Assembly (NCBI GenBank): GCA_003013855.2
Contig: ML058505.1
Span: 1,426,001 to 1,490,000, forward strand
Direction: 5' to 3'
From: Liriodendron chinense
Lineage: Eukaryota; Streptophyta; Magnoliopsida; Magnoliales; Magnoliaceae
Length of the DNA stretch: 64,000 nt
The stretch's first letter is position 1. Each line of letters begins with the position of its first letter. Under the pieces are notes generated by a model, which ran no database searches, was not told the origin of the DNA, and saw nothing but the letters and a program-made list of their open reading frames with translations. Shown here in pieces: positions 53,871-64,000 of this stretch. Both the position numbers and the translations under genes were made by a program.

Positions 53871-54230
53871 AATACAGTGGAAAATAAAAGCTTTCAAACC
53901 TAATCTTTTTAACTTTACAGCAATATAGATCCCATTCAAGTATTCTCAAGTTTCTAGAAAAGAAAAGTACAAATCCTATAGCTAGGATTACTTGGATCAA
54001 TGCTACCAAGAAACCATCATTTTGTTGGTGTCATTCCTTTAACTAAAAGGCCACCCCTCGATCTATCCCATATGTAAGAGAATAAGAGCAAAACATCACC
54101 TCTTAGAGTAGGGCCAAAGGAGATGCATGGCCCCATTCATACAAGTGGACCCCACACATTTCACATGTGTGATGGAGGATGAGGAATGAGAGAATACATT
54201 TCACATGTGCGATGGAGGGAGGAGAGAAGG

Positions 54231-54232
<2 letters not shown>

Positions 54233-54279
<47 letters not shown>
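54233..54279. repeat. (CT)n microsatellite
   Basis: About 23 uninterrupted CT units. Preceded by a short duplication of ACATTTCACATGTG(T/C)GATGGAGG at 54155 and 54197. Confidence 0.95.
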
Positions 54280-54281
<2 letters not shown>

Positions 54282-54814
54282 AGGTGACACCACAAGGGTT
54301 AAGACTCTCTCTATCTTGTGCTCTTCTCCCTCTAGAATATGATTTATATACAAGGAAGAGTTAGTGTTTTAGAGGGGGCATCAGTTATCACACTCTACCA
54401 CCATATAGTTTTTCATATGTCTTGCTATATTAGAATCTTGTGATCAATTGTTCCATTTCATAGTCATCCACCATTGACCTAATACCCATGCACATCAAAT
54501 TGGTGGAATGTAAGTGGCACATCAACCAAGGACATTTTTGTCCACTTCTTAAATGTTACATAATCACATCAATAATAGTATTAGGGAGCAACAAAGGCTT
54601 TGTGAGCTTACTATGATGACAATATGACATTCATTTAGTACATCTACTAAGCATGCTCATGTTAGGGTGTCATTTCAAAACCAATGAAGATCTAAAACTC
54701 AAGTGTAGTGGTTGAAACCAATCTAGAAGCCCTTCTCTCTTAGAGATGAAGATGGGGCTACAACATTGAGAAGAATGGAAATTAAGTCATTAGCTATAGA
54801 AATCATTATGGGAG

Positions 54815-54816
<2 letters not shown>

Positions 54817-54869
<53 letters not shown>
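54817..54869. repeat. (CT)n microsatellite
   Basis: About 26 CT units just left of a SINE. Confidence 0.95.
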
Positions 54870-54871
<2 letters not shown>

Positions 54872-54889
54872 TTTTGCATAGCATTTGTT

Positions 54890-55075
54890 TTTGTTAGTCA
54901 TGCAACGCACCCACCTGTTAGCTGCACAATGCACCCACACTGTTAGTCACACAATGCACCCACTAGTGCAATTAGTGTGTCTCCTTAATATTCGAACTTG
55001 GGACTTGTTATTGAAATGCCAAGGCATCTTCTAGCTAAGTTAGCAGGCGGACACTGCTTCTGCGTAGCATACACT
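54890..55075 (-). mobile_element. tRNA-derived SINE (minus strand)
   Basis: On the minus strand: A-box-like CTAACTTAGCTAGAAG (~55045) and B-box-like CAAGTTCGAATATT (~54995). Three GGTGGGTGCATTGTGTGAC-type repeats follow toward 54890. Same family as the 52.0 and 59.0 kb copies. It sits between two CT microsatellites. Confidence 0.75.
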
Positions 55076-55082
55076 TATACAA

Positions 55083-55084
<2 letters not shown>

Positions 55085-55139
<55 letters not shown>
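55085..55139. repeat. (CT)n microsatellite
   Basis: About 27 CT units. Confidence 0.95.
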
Positions 55140-55144
<5 letters not shown>

Positions 55145-55309
55145 TTGGATGTGCCTTGCCCCTAATTTCATTAAGCAACACATGTTAAAAGTCCCTCCTC
55201 ATGTGGAGGTGGGACCCATATATGTGGGCTTAAGTAGTCTTCTAGTGCCACATGTGTGTGAGGGTATTTTGTGAAATTGCGTCGAATTATCTAACACGAC
55301 ACCCTACGT

Positions 55310-57650
55310 TACGTGCAGAAGCTTGCTGAGTTTATAGAACTATAACTAAGTTCTGAAGGGGGGTGATTAGGACTGTTTTAAAATCCTTTTAAAAATATCT
55401 TGCCTAATTAAACTAATTAGCAATTAAACTAGTTAAATAAGAACGCTTAGCTTCCAAGCTTGAGTGGGTCCAATTATAAAGGCTACAAAGATTTAAGCAA
55501 TTAAAAAAATAACCTAAGCACATAGATTACAATGATGCAACATGTTGAACTTCTAATCTATGTGCAATTATCTAGGTTACAAATGATATGGCTACCTAAG
55601 CAACTAGTCTAGAAGTGAAACTACAAGATGAGTGTGAGAATCTACCTATCAATGCATAACATACATTTCATTCCAACATTCATGTAATTAACAATTGAAT
55701 AAATAATACTAGAATAGAAATAGCTTAAATGACAACCTCAAACACAAACATGTATAGTAGTTCGACTACTTTGTCTACTCCACTCCCAGTTGTCATTCCC
55801 AACTCATGGGAACATCGAATTTCACTATAAATGAGGTTTTAAATTAGGTTTATTATTCTCAACCTTTACACGGAGTTTTTGCATAGTTCACCTCTCAACC
55901 TAAACGGAGATTTTCCAAGTTCATCTCTCAACCTAGATGTTTAATAAGTTCCACCCAACTTAAGAGTTTACAGGTTCTTCCCAACCTATATGTACTCACC
56001 CATGTTGGTGGCTCCCCTTGGAGACTTAGTTTAGACCCAACAAATGAGTCAATGTTCAACACATTAACCTGAATTTTAGGCCCAACAAATGTGCTAAGGA
56101 TCCTCCTAGGAACCTAAATTTTAGGCTCAACTAACGAGCTAATGATCCACTGAGGTTTACCTCTCAACCTTTACGCAGAAGTTTTTGCACAGGTTCACCT
56201 CTCAACCTGAACGGAGATTTTCCAAGTTCGTCTTTCAACCTAAGTGTTTGCAGGTTCCTCCCAAATTAAGATTTTACAGGTTCCTCCCAACCTACACATA
56301 AACACCTATGTTAGTGACTCCCCTTAGAGATTTAGTTTAGACCCAACAAAAGAGTCAAAGCTCAACACATGAATCTAAATTTTAGGCCCAACAAATGTGC
56401 TAAGGATCCACCTAAGAACCTGAATTTTAGGCTCAACTAATGAGCCAAGGATCCACTAAGGAACCCGGTTCGATTTTGAAATCAAACTCTCACACTCTAA
56501 CCAACAAATGTAAAGAGTGCAATGGACTCTCAACTTGACACTTTCTTGTCGGATAAGCCCCTTGTTCAACGCCTCTTGGGTTGCTTGATCTTCTCTCTCG
56601 TGCTTCAATCGGCTCCCATTTTCTCCCTCAATCTTGTTGCTGATGCGTTGTCAATGCCTCAACTCTAACGATCAATCACCTTGCATATGATCTTCTTGAG
56701 TGACTAATGTGATGGGAGGTGGTGAAACTTCTATAACTAGTTGTATGTGGAAAGCCTAAAAGGATTCAGCTATTTGAATCTCTAAAGAGGTTAATACAAA
56801 GGATATACCTATGGTCTAGGTGTCTAAAATACCTAAAGATTAAGAGAGAGCAAGTTCATATTCATATGAGCTTTGAATTCTCAATCTTGTGATGAATCAC
56901 AGGGAAGATGACTTGGGTATAATAGGATTAGAGCCTATAGTGATGTGGGCAATGAGGGTGACTTCTAATGCTCTAAAATCTCTCTCTTAACCCCTCAAGA
57001 ACCAAGCTCCGTTTATATAGAAAAACTTCAAACGGTCAGAAAATAGCAGCCAACGGCTCAATGGGGACCGGTCGCACAGGGTCATCGACCGGTTGCATAG
57101 ATTCTTTGACCAATCTAATTAGGCCTAGGACTGGGTTCTACTTGATGTCCCTATTTTGGCCAGTTGCGACCAGTCTCACCAAGACTAGCGACCGGTCTTA
57201 ATAAACTAGCGATCGGCCGAATTATAGCATGTGTCTAATGTTTATTTGCTGACCCATTTTGGCCTTTGGTCGACCGGTCGCGCCTAGCTTGCGACCAGTC
57301 GTTAACTGCTGTTTATGTAGGTTTGTTTACAATAGCTGGCACCTCTTTTATTAGCCTAACTTATTGTGTTTTTCTAAGTGTTCTAAGGCTAATGAAGATG
57401 ATTAAGGGTTTTCCTATGTGGTCAAGTTATCTAGAGGTTTTGTTTTGAATCTTTTGATTTAGGTTCAAGGGTTTTGGCTCACCAAGGCATCACTGATTTA
57501 CCTATTCCTTCTTCCTTGATGCAGTTGTCCTCCTATCATCGGTCTTCATCTTCTTTAGGTTCAATCAATACCTAGACACCATGACCTACATAATTGGCAA
57601 ATAAGGTGCACTAGTATGCCACAGAAAAGTGCACTAACATTTTGGTCTTT
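55310..57650 (-). repeat. SIRE/Maximus-like copia LTR, inverted sister of 41447-44335
   Basis: The minus strand starts AATGTTAGTGCACTTTTCT at ~57650 and ends with a CACCCCCC block at ~55355. The U3 cluster of GACCGGTCGC/GCGACCGGTC motifs is at 57068-57310. A TATATAAACGG TATA-like element is near 57010-57020. 55790-56470 has two tandem ~340-bp copies of the CCTCTCAACCT/TTTACAGGTTCTTCCC blocks. It is uninterrupted, unlike its sister. Confidence 0.65.
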
Positions 57651-58200
57651 TAGCTAAACAACTATAATGAGAAAAATGTCTTTTGCTCTGAGAGACTTGT
57701 GGAAACATAAAGGGTTTTTCTTTCTTGGAGAAAAAGAGAAAAAAATAGAGGAGAAAATGAGGTTTTGAAAAAGAAGAAGAACAAGAGTCTTCTGCCACTA
57801 AAATATTTGCATTCGGGTTCGTAAAGGTCCAACAATATCGGTTTCTTCGATTGACTTCTTCAAGAGTCGTGTTAGGGATTTTCTAGAATCCCTAGTTGGT
57901 GAGAATCATTTCTTTCAGGTTGCTTGTAATCTACATTTGGGTTACATAGTTAAGATATCCAAGAGAAGTCTCTTGATGATTATACTTCCATTGTTTTTAT
58001 TATTGTGGATTTGTACCGGACTAAGTTTTGTGGTTTTCCCTTTGCATTGGAGAGTTTCTCATGTAAAATTTTTGGGTGTCTCTTATATCCTACATGTTTG
58101 ATGATTTGTTTGTTGTATTAGAAGTGATTTTCATCCACTAAATATTTTATATTGTTAGTCCATTGATTCGCACATAGATAGAAAGGAAGTAGTGTAGTTT
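57651..58200 (+). repeat. Copia LTR 3'-part-like fragment
   Basis: The sequence GTGGATTTGTACCGGACTAAG, TTTTCCCTTTGCATTGGAG, TTCTCATGTAAAATTTTTGG resembles the R-U5 portion of Tork-type LTRs. No primer site is visible. Confidence 0.4.
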
Positions 58201-58414
58201 CATAACTACAATGATATTCGGAGGGTATTCCCTCCACTCCTGATCAAACGATGTTGAATTAGACAAAATGTTAGCACCTCTGTTGGCATCTCTATGCACG
58301 TGTTGCACCTTCCACCTGCTAAAGCTATTGAGAATTCTTCTACATCTTTAGATAAGCTGCTACACCAGTTCTCCACGTTTATTAAGCCTTATGGATCCTA
58401 GTCATTAGACTAGA

Positions 58415-58925
58415 GAAAATGCATTTCTCAATGCTCCTGGTTGCATTAGGACATTTAGACAGTCCAATCCATTATCTGGACTGTTCATTTGTTACAACCC
58501 ACTTTTTGTGGTATAGCCGACCAAAATCACACTAGTCTGATGATCCAATCCATCCTTGACTTGGCCTTTTCCTGTCCATGGATGGCATGGTTACAACTGC
58601 CAAACAAAACGTTACTATCATCAGCAATCTATGATGGACCCTAATTAACAAATAAATCGATTAATGAATTGTTGATTGGACCTATTTTGTGTAAATGGTC
58701 TTCAAATTTTTTTTTTTAAATGGTCTTCATTGTTTGCATTAAAGACCATTGAACAAATAATTAAAATGTTTCAAATAGCATGATACTTTCATACTAGCAT
58801 ATGAAATGCAGGCTATACCAAATGAACAGTCTAGATCAATGGATTGGACTAAAGCGTCCTAGTGCAACTAAGAGCCCTGTAATTACTTATAGTGCTCTCA
58901 GAGAATGGGAGCATTTCTCTTAGCC
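58415..58925. mobile_element. Foldback MITE (~510 bp)
   Basis: The left AGAGAAAATGC...GGTTGCATTAGGAC and the right inverse (GTCCTAGTGCAACTAAG...GCATTTCTCTTAG) pair. TCCAATCCATTATCTGGACTG in the left arm pairs with CAGTCTAGATCAATGGATTGG in the right arm. No ORF. Confidence 0.7.
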
Positions 58926-58984
58926 ATATATATAACAAATTAGAAAAAGAGGTCTGTAGTATTAGGTCGGACCACAAACAAGTG

Positions 58985-59120
58985 TCTTGCCTGCTAGCTC
59001 AACTGGAAGGCGCCTAGGCATTTCAACAGAAGGTCTCAGGTTCAAGTGCTAAGGAGACACACTAACCCCAATGGTGGGTGGGTGCATCATGTGACTAACT
59101 GAGTGGGTGCATTGTTGAAA
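58985..59120 (+). mobile_element. tRNA-derived SINE
   Basis: A box GCTAGCTCAACTGG (58995) and B box CAGGTTCAAGTGC (59038) are 43 bp apart. A tail of GGTGGGTGGGTGCATCATGTG and GAGTGGGTGCATTG follows. It looks tRNA-like at the head, but lacks an acceptor stem and anticodon arm that would make it a real tRNA gene. Confidence 0.75.
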
Positions 59121-59373
59121 GTTATCTATTGGGCGGACATAACTTAATAGTCCAATCAATTGGATTTGACATTCTCTTACAAAAATGACGTGAATCTTGA
59201 GCAAGCTGGGCTTATGAACTTTTAACATAGTTCCAACCTAGCCTGATTGGTAAACGGGGTTGATTAGGCACGATCCCAACCATCCGGCCTAGTGTGCCTA
59301 CAAAAGACTGGACCAAAGCAGCCAGGGTAGAAGCTTGCCTATAAGCCCTGCCCATTAACAACTCACTCATCTT

Positions 59374-59866
59374 TAGGGGTGGTAATGGACCAGGCAAGGA
59401 TCGACCTAACTCTTAAGTCTAAGGCCTGAGCCTGACTTGAGCCCACATGGTAGGTCCAAGCCTAACTCTGGAAAAAAAAAAAAATTGGTTGGGTGTGAGC
59501 CTGCTCGGCCCAAAATTGATAAAATCACTATTTTCTCCCATGATTTTTCTAAGGGCCTGTTTGGATACCCGAATTCCACGGTAATGCATTGTAAAACTCA
59601 CATCACGACTCCTTGTAGAATCAAGTTGGGCCTAGCTTGGTTCGACTTGGCCTTCGAGCTGGCCTGGCAGGCTTAGATTAGTTTGGTTGAGCTTTCGAGC
59701 CAAGTTCGAGCTCGAGCTTTTTCGAGTTGAAATTGAGTTGAGTCTTGAGCTTTTCAAGGTGAAATATACAAATTTACCTCGAATGCGGTTGTCAAGGTCG
59801 GACGAGATTGTTGGAGGTCGGATGATGACTGTTGGCCAGTCGGACGGTAGGGCATGCACAACACAG

Positions 59867-59912
<46 letters not shown>

Positions 59913-59988
59913 GTGGGTGTGGTTAGCTAGTCAGGGCAAGGGTGGCCCGCTCAGGTGGTGGGCCTGGTGGTGGGCTGGATAGGAGAAG

Positions 59989-60026
<38 letters not shown>

Positions 60027-60260
60027 AAGTCAGGGCAAGGGTAGAGCTTCACACAAGCCAAGCTAGCTCGAAAAGCTCGCTTGGCTTGGCTCGTTTAAGC
60101 TTGACTTGGTGCGGCTTGTAGGCTAGTTCGGTTAAGCTCAAGCTTGATTTAGGAAGCTCGTTTGAAAACGAGCCAAGCTCGAGCACGATTAAGCTTGGCT
60201 CGGCTTGGCTCAAAGCTTGTAGCTAGAAAAAAGCTCGGCTTGCTTGAGCTCATTATTAAA
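59374..60260. repeat. hAT-type subterminal sequence with GA microsatellites
   Basis: TAGGGGTGGTAATGGACC at 59374 resembles the 26602/27412 TIRs. 59640-60240 is built of GAGCTCGAGC / GCTTGGCTCG words typical of hAT subterminal regions. (GA)n tracts lie at 59869-59908 and 59989-60023. A GGGCCTGTTTGGATA MITE end is at ~59553. It may be the 5' part of the transposon whose transposase remnant follows. Confidence 0.45.
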
Positions 60261-60584
60261 AATATATATATTTATAAAGTAAAAGACTAAAATCTAAACT
60301 CAAAACTCTACCTAACCCCACTCATTTCTCTCCTTCTCAAAAACCCCCAGCACCCCCCCGGCTTCCTTCCTCCATGCTCCACCGGTAGCGAACACCCGAA
60401 TCACAACCCGCACGGCTGCACTGCACCGGGCAACACGAACGACGAACGATCGACTCCCGGTCCAGCAACGAACGCCCCATCCAGTGACTAACATAAAGGT
60501 AGGCTCTTTTTTTTCTTATTTTGGTTATATATATATATATTAAAAATAGAGAATGCCATTGCCAATGGGGTGTTTTTTGGTCAG

Positions 60585-61075
60585 TTGGGTAGGTCGTCAA
60601 GTCAGCTGGTTGGGTTAGGTTGGGGTCAGTGGTTAGGTTAGGTTAAGTCAGGTTGTTGGGTAGGGTAGCTAGGTAGGGTTGGGTCAGTGGGTTGGGCTAA
60701 GTCAGTGGGTCGAGTAGGGATGTAGGGTTGGGCTAAGTCAGTGGGTCGAGTAGGGATGTAGGGATGTAGGGTTGGGTCGAGTGGGTTAGGCTGAGTCAAT
60801 GGGTCGGGTAGGGATGTAGGGTTGGGTCAAGTGGGTTAGGCTGAGTCAGTGGGTCAGGTAGGGATGTAGGGTTGGGTTGGGTCAGTGGGTTGGGCTGAGT
60901 CAGTGGGTCGAGTGGGTTGGGTTGGGTTTGGTTGGGTAGGGTAGGGTTGGGTCAGTGGGTTAGGCTGAGTCAGTGGGTCGAGTAGGGTTTAGGTTGAGTG
61001 GGTTAGGTTGGGTGAGTGGGTTGGAATGAGTCAGTGGGTCAAGCAGGGTTGAGTCAGTGGGTCGAGCTGAATTGT
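60585..61075. repeat. G-rich minisatellite (TAGGGTTGGGTCAGTGGGTTGG-type)
   Basis: About 9 imperfect ~45-55-bp units, each made of GGGTTGGGTCAGTGGGTT, then (G/A)GGCTGAGTCAGTGGGTCG, then AGTAGGGATGTA. The plus strand is nearly C-free. It resembles scrambled telomere repeat (TTTAGGG) but no regular 7-mer run is present. Confidence 0.85.
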
Positions 61076-61800
61076 TGCTTATTGTTTAAATAATTATGAT
61101 TTATTTATAATTGTTTAAAATTTGTGAATTTGTTATAATTGTTAAAATAGTTATAAATTGTTGCTTGTTGGTTAAATATTTATGATTTGTTGAGAATTGT
61201 TTAAATTTTATGAATTGGTTATAATTGTTTAAATAGTTATGAATTGTTACCTATTTAGTTACCTATTTAAACTTAGTTGCCTATTTAATTTAATAATTTA
61301 CCCACCCGTTTAAGAATGCATGTAGAACTACATTGTATTATCCTATAACTATAACTCCCGTTATAGTTATTGGTTAATAATGTTTGTGCTATATGTATTC
61401 TTAAATTATCCAAATCAATGAAAAGTTTGGTAGTATATCATGTACTTAAGTTGCTTGCACATTTTACATATAGTTAAAAATTCAATACGTCTCTCAATTT
61501 ATTCTCCGAATATATGGTTCTATATTAATTGAATGCCTCGTCTGTGAATAACAGATAATGTTAATGACACTAAATCAATATAGAATTTTGCATATATTTG
61601 GAGAATTAGGGGAGATGTTGCCGAATTTTCAGCTTGCATGTAAATCGTGTGAGTATAGTACAAGATATATTACTGAATGAGATAAAAAGTGGAACTAAAT
61701 TCATAGAGACCCTGAGACATTAAGACTTTAGCCTTTAAGAAATGCCCACATACAAATTAGAATGACATTGTTTTCTATTTTTCTAATTATAAATGACTAG
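61076..61800. other. AT-rich spacer before the hAT transposase
   Basis: 61080-61260 has ~75-bp imperfect repeats (TTGTTTAAATAGTTATGAATTGTT). No ORF. Confidence 0.45.
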
Positions 61801-63830
61801 TGAGGAAGTACCAAGTACCTGTAGGGTGTGTCGGCTATGTCTCCTCTACATGTAGATGGAGATGATGAAAATGTCGGGGCTAGTCCGGCTGGATCAACGG
61901 TTAAAGAAAAGAAAAAATCAGCTATCTATGACGATTTCGACGAAGAGATGAAAAATAGTGAGATGAAAGTGATATGTAGACATTGTAAGGCATCGCTCAA
62001 GAAACATAAAGGCTCAACAACAACACATTATGCTAGACATCTTTCAAAATGTCCCAAGTGACCAAGAACTGCGAAAAGAGGCTAGTAAATACTTTCATTT
62101 TCTCCGACCGTAGGTGATTCTCAAGCAAGCATTACGACACATAAATTTGAAGAAAGAGAAGGTTAAAGAGTTGATTGCTCGGTTAGTTATAGTCGAAGAA
62201 AAACTCCTCAGATTCATCGAGAGCAATGTATTCAAAGAATTATGCAGATACCTTAATCCCAAGGTTGAAAAGATGTTACACATGACAGTGCAGAGGGAAT
62301 GTATGAAGATGTATGAAGTTGAAAAGGTAAAGCTAAAAGAAGTGTTGAAATCGGTATCACGTATAAGTTTGATGTCAGATTTGTGGACAGCATTGAATCA
62401 GAGGAAGCGGGTATGTGTCATTAAACGCACATTATGTAAATGCGGAATAGAAGATGTGTAAGTCAATCCTAAACTTCTGTCATCTTCCTCCCCCCCATAA
62501 TGGCTTGGCAATTTCAGACCGCATTTATAATTTTCTTTTGGAATGGGGCATCGATGACAAGATTTTCGCAATAACATTAAATAATGGAACCGTAAATGAT
62601 AGTGTCATTTTTCAATCGATGAATCAATTTAGGGCGACCAACAAGTTATTCTTTAGTGGGAGAATATTTCATGTTTGATGCTGTGCACACATTTTAAGTA
62701 TAATTGTGCGAGAAGGGCTTAAATAATTGACTTGATATTGAGAATATAAGAGAGTGTATTAAATTTATAAGCGGGTCATCTTCTAGACTTTGTATGTGGA
62801 ATGAGATACTGCACCGTTTGAAGGTTAAGTCGCAAAAATCATTGAAATTAGATGTATACGCACGATGAAATTTGATATTTGAAATGTTGGATTCCGCTAT
62901 GGAGTTGAAAATTATTTTTCCTTAATACAAGGCACGTGAAAAATCATACACCTAGTGCCCTATAGAAGATGATTGGTACGAGCAAAGCAAGTTCACAGAT
63001 TTCTAAAGGTTTTTTTTTAATCGACGAAGATTTTTTCTGGAAATAAATACCCTTACAACAAATCTATTTCTTCCATCACGTTAAAAGATTAAAGAAAGCC
63101 TAAATAAATTTGTCAACACAAGTTCGAATTTTTTGCAGGGGATGGCTGAATGCATGAAAGACAAGTTTGACAAGTACCTGGACTGATTGGCGATTACCAT
63201 CTCTTAATGGCGATGACAATTGTTCTTAACCCTCGAGGTAAAATTGCGATGCTTAGTTTTATCTTCAAGAAGATTTATTTGACTGAAAGAGTAGTAATAG
63301 AAACCGTATGTGTTCGTGAAGTGGTCGTTGAATTATACAGCTGATATGTTGCTAAAATGGCAAGAGGACAAGACACAGATCAAGCTAAACAAAATCAAGC
63401 TGGTTGTAGCTCAAATGCAGTTGGTTCTGATCCGTTCAATTAATTTTTATCGACGTAGTGAGGAAGAAAAATTAACCGAGAATACCACAAAGTCATAAAT
63501 AGATTTATACCTTAGTGAATCTATTGTGAAGGTTACGACCCAAGAATTTGATATGTTCGATTGGTGGAAGGCAATAAATCTTGAAGGAAAATACCCTATC
63601 CTATCGATGATGGCACGCGATATCTTATCTATTCCAATTACAACAGTGGCATCAGAATCAACATTTAGCACGGGAAGTAGGTACATCGAAGTTCTCTTAC
63701 ATAAAAAACAATTGAAGCGCTCATCTATGCACAAGATTGGTTATGGCCGACTTAGGGCGCTAGCAGTTTTGAAGTTGAGGATGAAGAGGAGGACGTTGTC
63801 GAGGGTCTAGGAGAGATTATTCTTCCATTC
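61800..63830 (+). pseudogene. hAT-superfamily transposase remnant (BED finger, catalytic core, dimerisation domain)
   Basis: 61828-62058 codes a BED-type zinc finger (MKVICRHCKASLKKHKG, then HYARHLSKC). 62114-62461 continues with FIESNVFKELCRYLNPK and SLMSDLWTALNQ, where the Asp of SDLWT is the first catalytic residue. 62454-62678 has GIDDKIFAITLNNGTVNDSV, where the usual Asp of LDNA is Asn. 63130-63180 has a MAECMKDKFDKYL remnant. 63526-63810 has ARDILSIPITTVASESTFST, the dimerisation domain. Frameshifts and stops separate the blocks. It matches the RICESLEEPER/DAYSLEEPER type, but these decay marks argue against a domesticated gene. Confidence 0.85.
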
Positions 63831-64000
63831 ATTTAAAGGAAGTTCACTTTTCAATTTTCATATTATCTTTTAAAATATTGAACAATTTTATTTAAATGTG
63901 GTAAATTATGATTCATGGTTGATATTATGGATTACATTATGACTTTTGAATTTATTAAATTACTGTTCTTCTAATTATATGTGGTGTGTAACATATGTCA
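63831..64000. other. Sequence 3' of the hAT transposase
   Basis: AT-rich; the right TIR of the hAT element is not seen before the window end. Confidence 0.4.

Noticed and set aside
58985..59050. tRNA gene
   Set aside because: A and B boxes are present but there is no acceptor stem or anticodon arm; two related copies show it is a SINE head.
61800..63830. Domesticated hAT-derived gene
   Set aside because: Frameshifts, several stops and loss of a catalytic Asp show decay rather than conservation of one ORF.

Overview
This window is a stretch of a plant nuclear genome. The evidence is intron-containing genes, a plant-type P2B calcium pump, a plant calmodulin-like gene, and dense Ty1/copia, Ty3/gypsy, hAT, PIF/Harbinger, SINE and microsatellite sequence. 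A GTGGGGCCCACCATGATG-type inverted-repeat family occurs about 14 times. I associate it with magnoliid genomes from memory, so the clade is a low-confidence inference. There is no sign of bacterial or viral genes.

Only two host genes are well supported, and both are on the minus strand. (1) An intact, intronless autoinhibited Ca2+-ATPase (ACA12/13-like, 1036 aa) lies at 14977-18087, with a TATA box at 18229-18234 and a GA-rich 5' leader. (2) A four-exon calmodulin-like gene (CML8/11-like, 150 aa, four intact EF-hands) lies at 29820-50061. I assembled it by matching splice sites and phases. Its first intron is 17.9 kb and has been filled by transposons. The two genes are in the same orientation about 11.7 kb apart, so a calmodulin-regulated pump and a calmodulin-type sensor are neighbours.

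Layout. 1-3537: 5' part of a minus-strand Ty3/gypsy element (gag with one stop, tRNA-type primer site, 1.5-kb LTR) inserted in the 3' LTR of a Ty1/copia element. 3538-11628: that decayed copia element, with an unusually long leader that contains a hAT MITE. 11.8-13.5 kb: a solo LTR and a second hAT MITE. 15-18.2 kb: the calcium pump. 18.4-22.2 kb: a cluster of inverted-repeat MITEs and a SINE upstream of the pump. 22.2-29.8 kb: intergenic DNA with hAT MITEs and several tandem repeats. 29.8-50.1 kb: the CML gene. Its intron 1 holds gypsy and copia LTR fragments, a head-to-head inverted minisatellite, a PIF/Harbinger remnant, a SIRE-like LTR with a nested insertion, a 42-nt poly-C tract, a foldback MITE between mirrored microsatellites, and a copia RT/RNase H remnant. 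50-59 kb: SINEs, a ~145-bp degenerate tandem array, long CT microsatellites and another SIRE-like LTR. 59.4-63.8 kb: a decayed hAT transposon with a G-rich minisatellite.

The most notable non-genic signals are a 13-bp-period array of TTGACT (W-box core) motifs upstream of the gypsy LTR TATA box, the inverted minisatellite in the CML intron, and clusters of short CGACCGGTCG-like motifs in several different LTRs.
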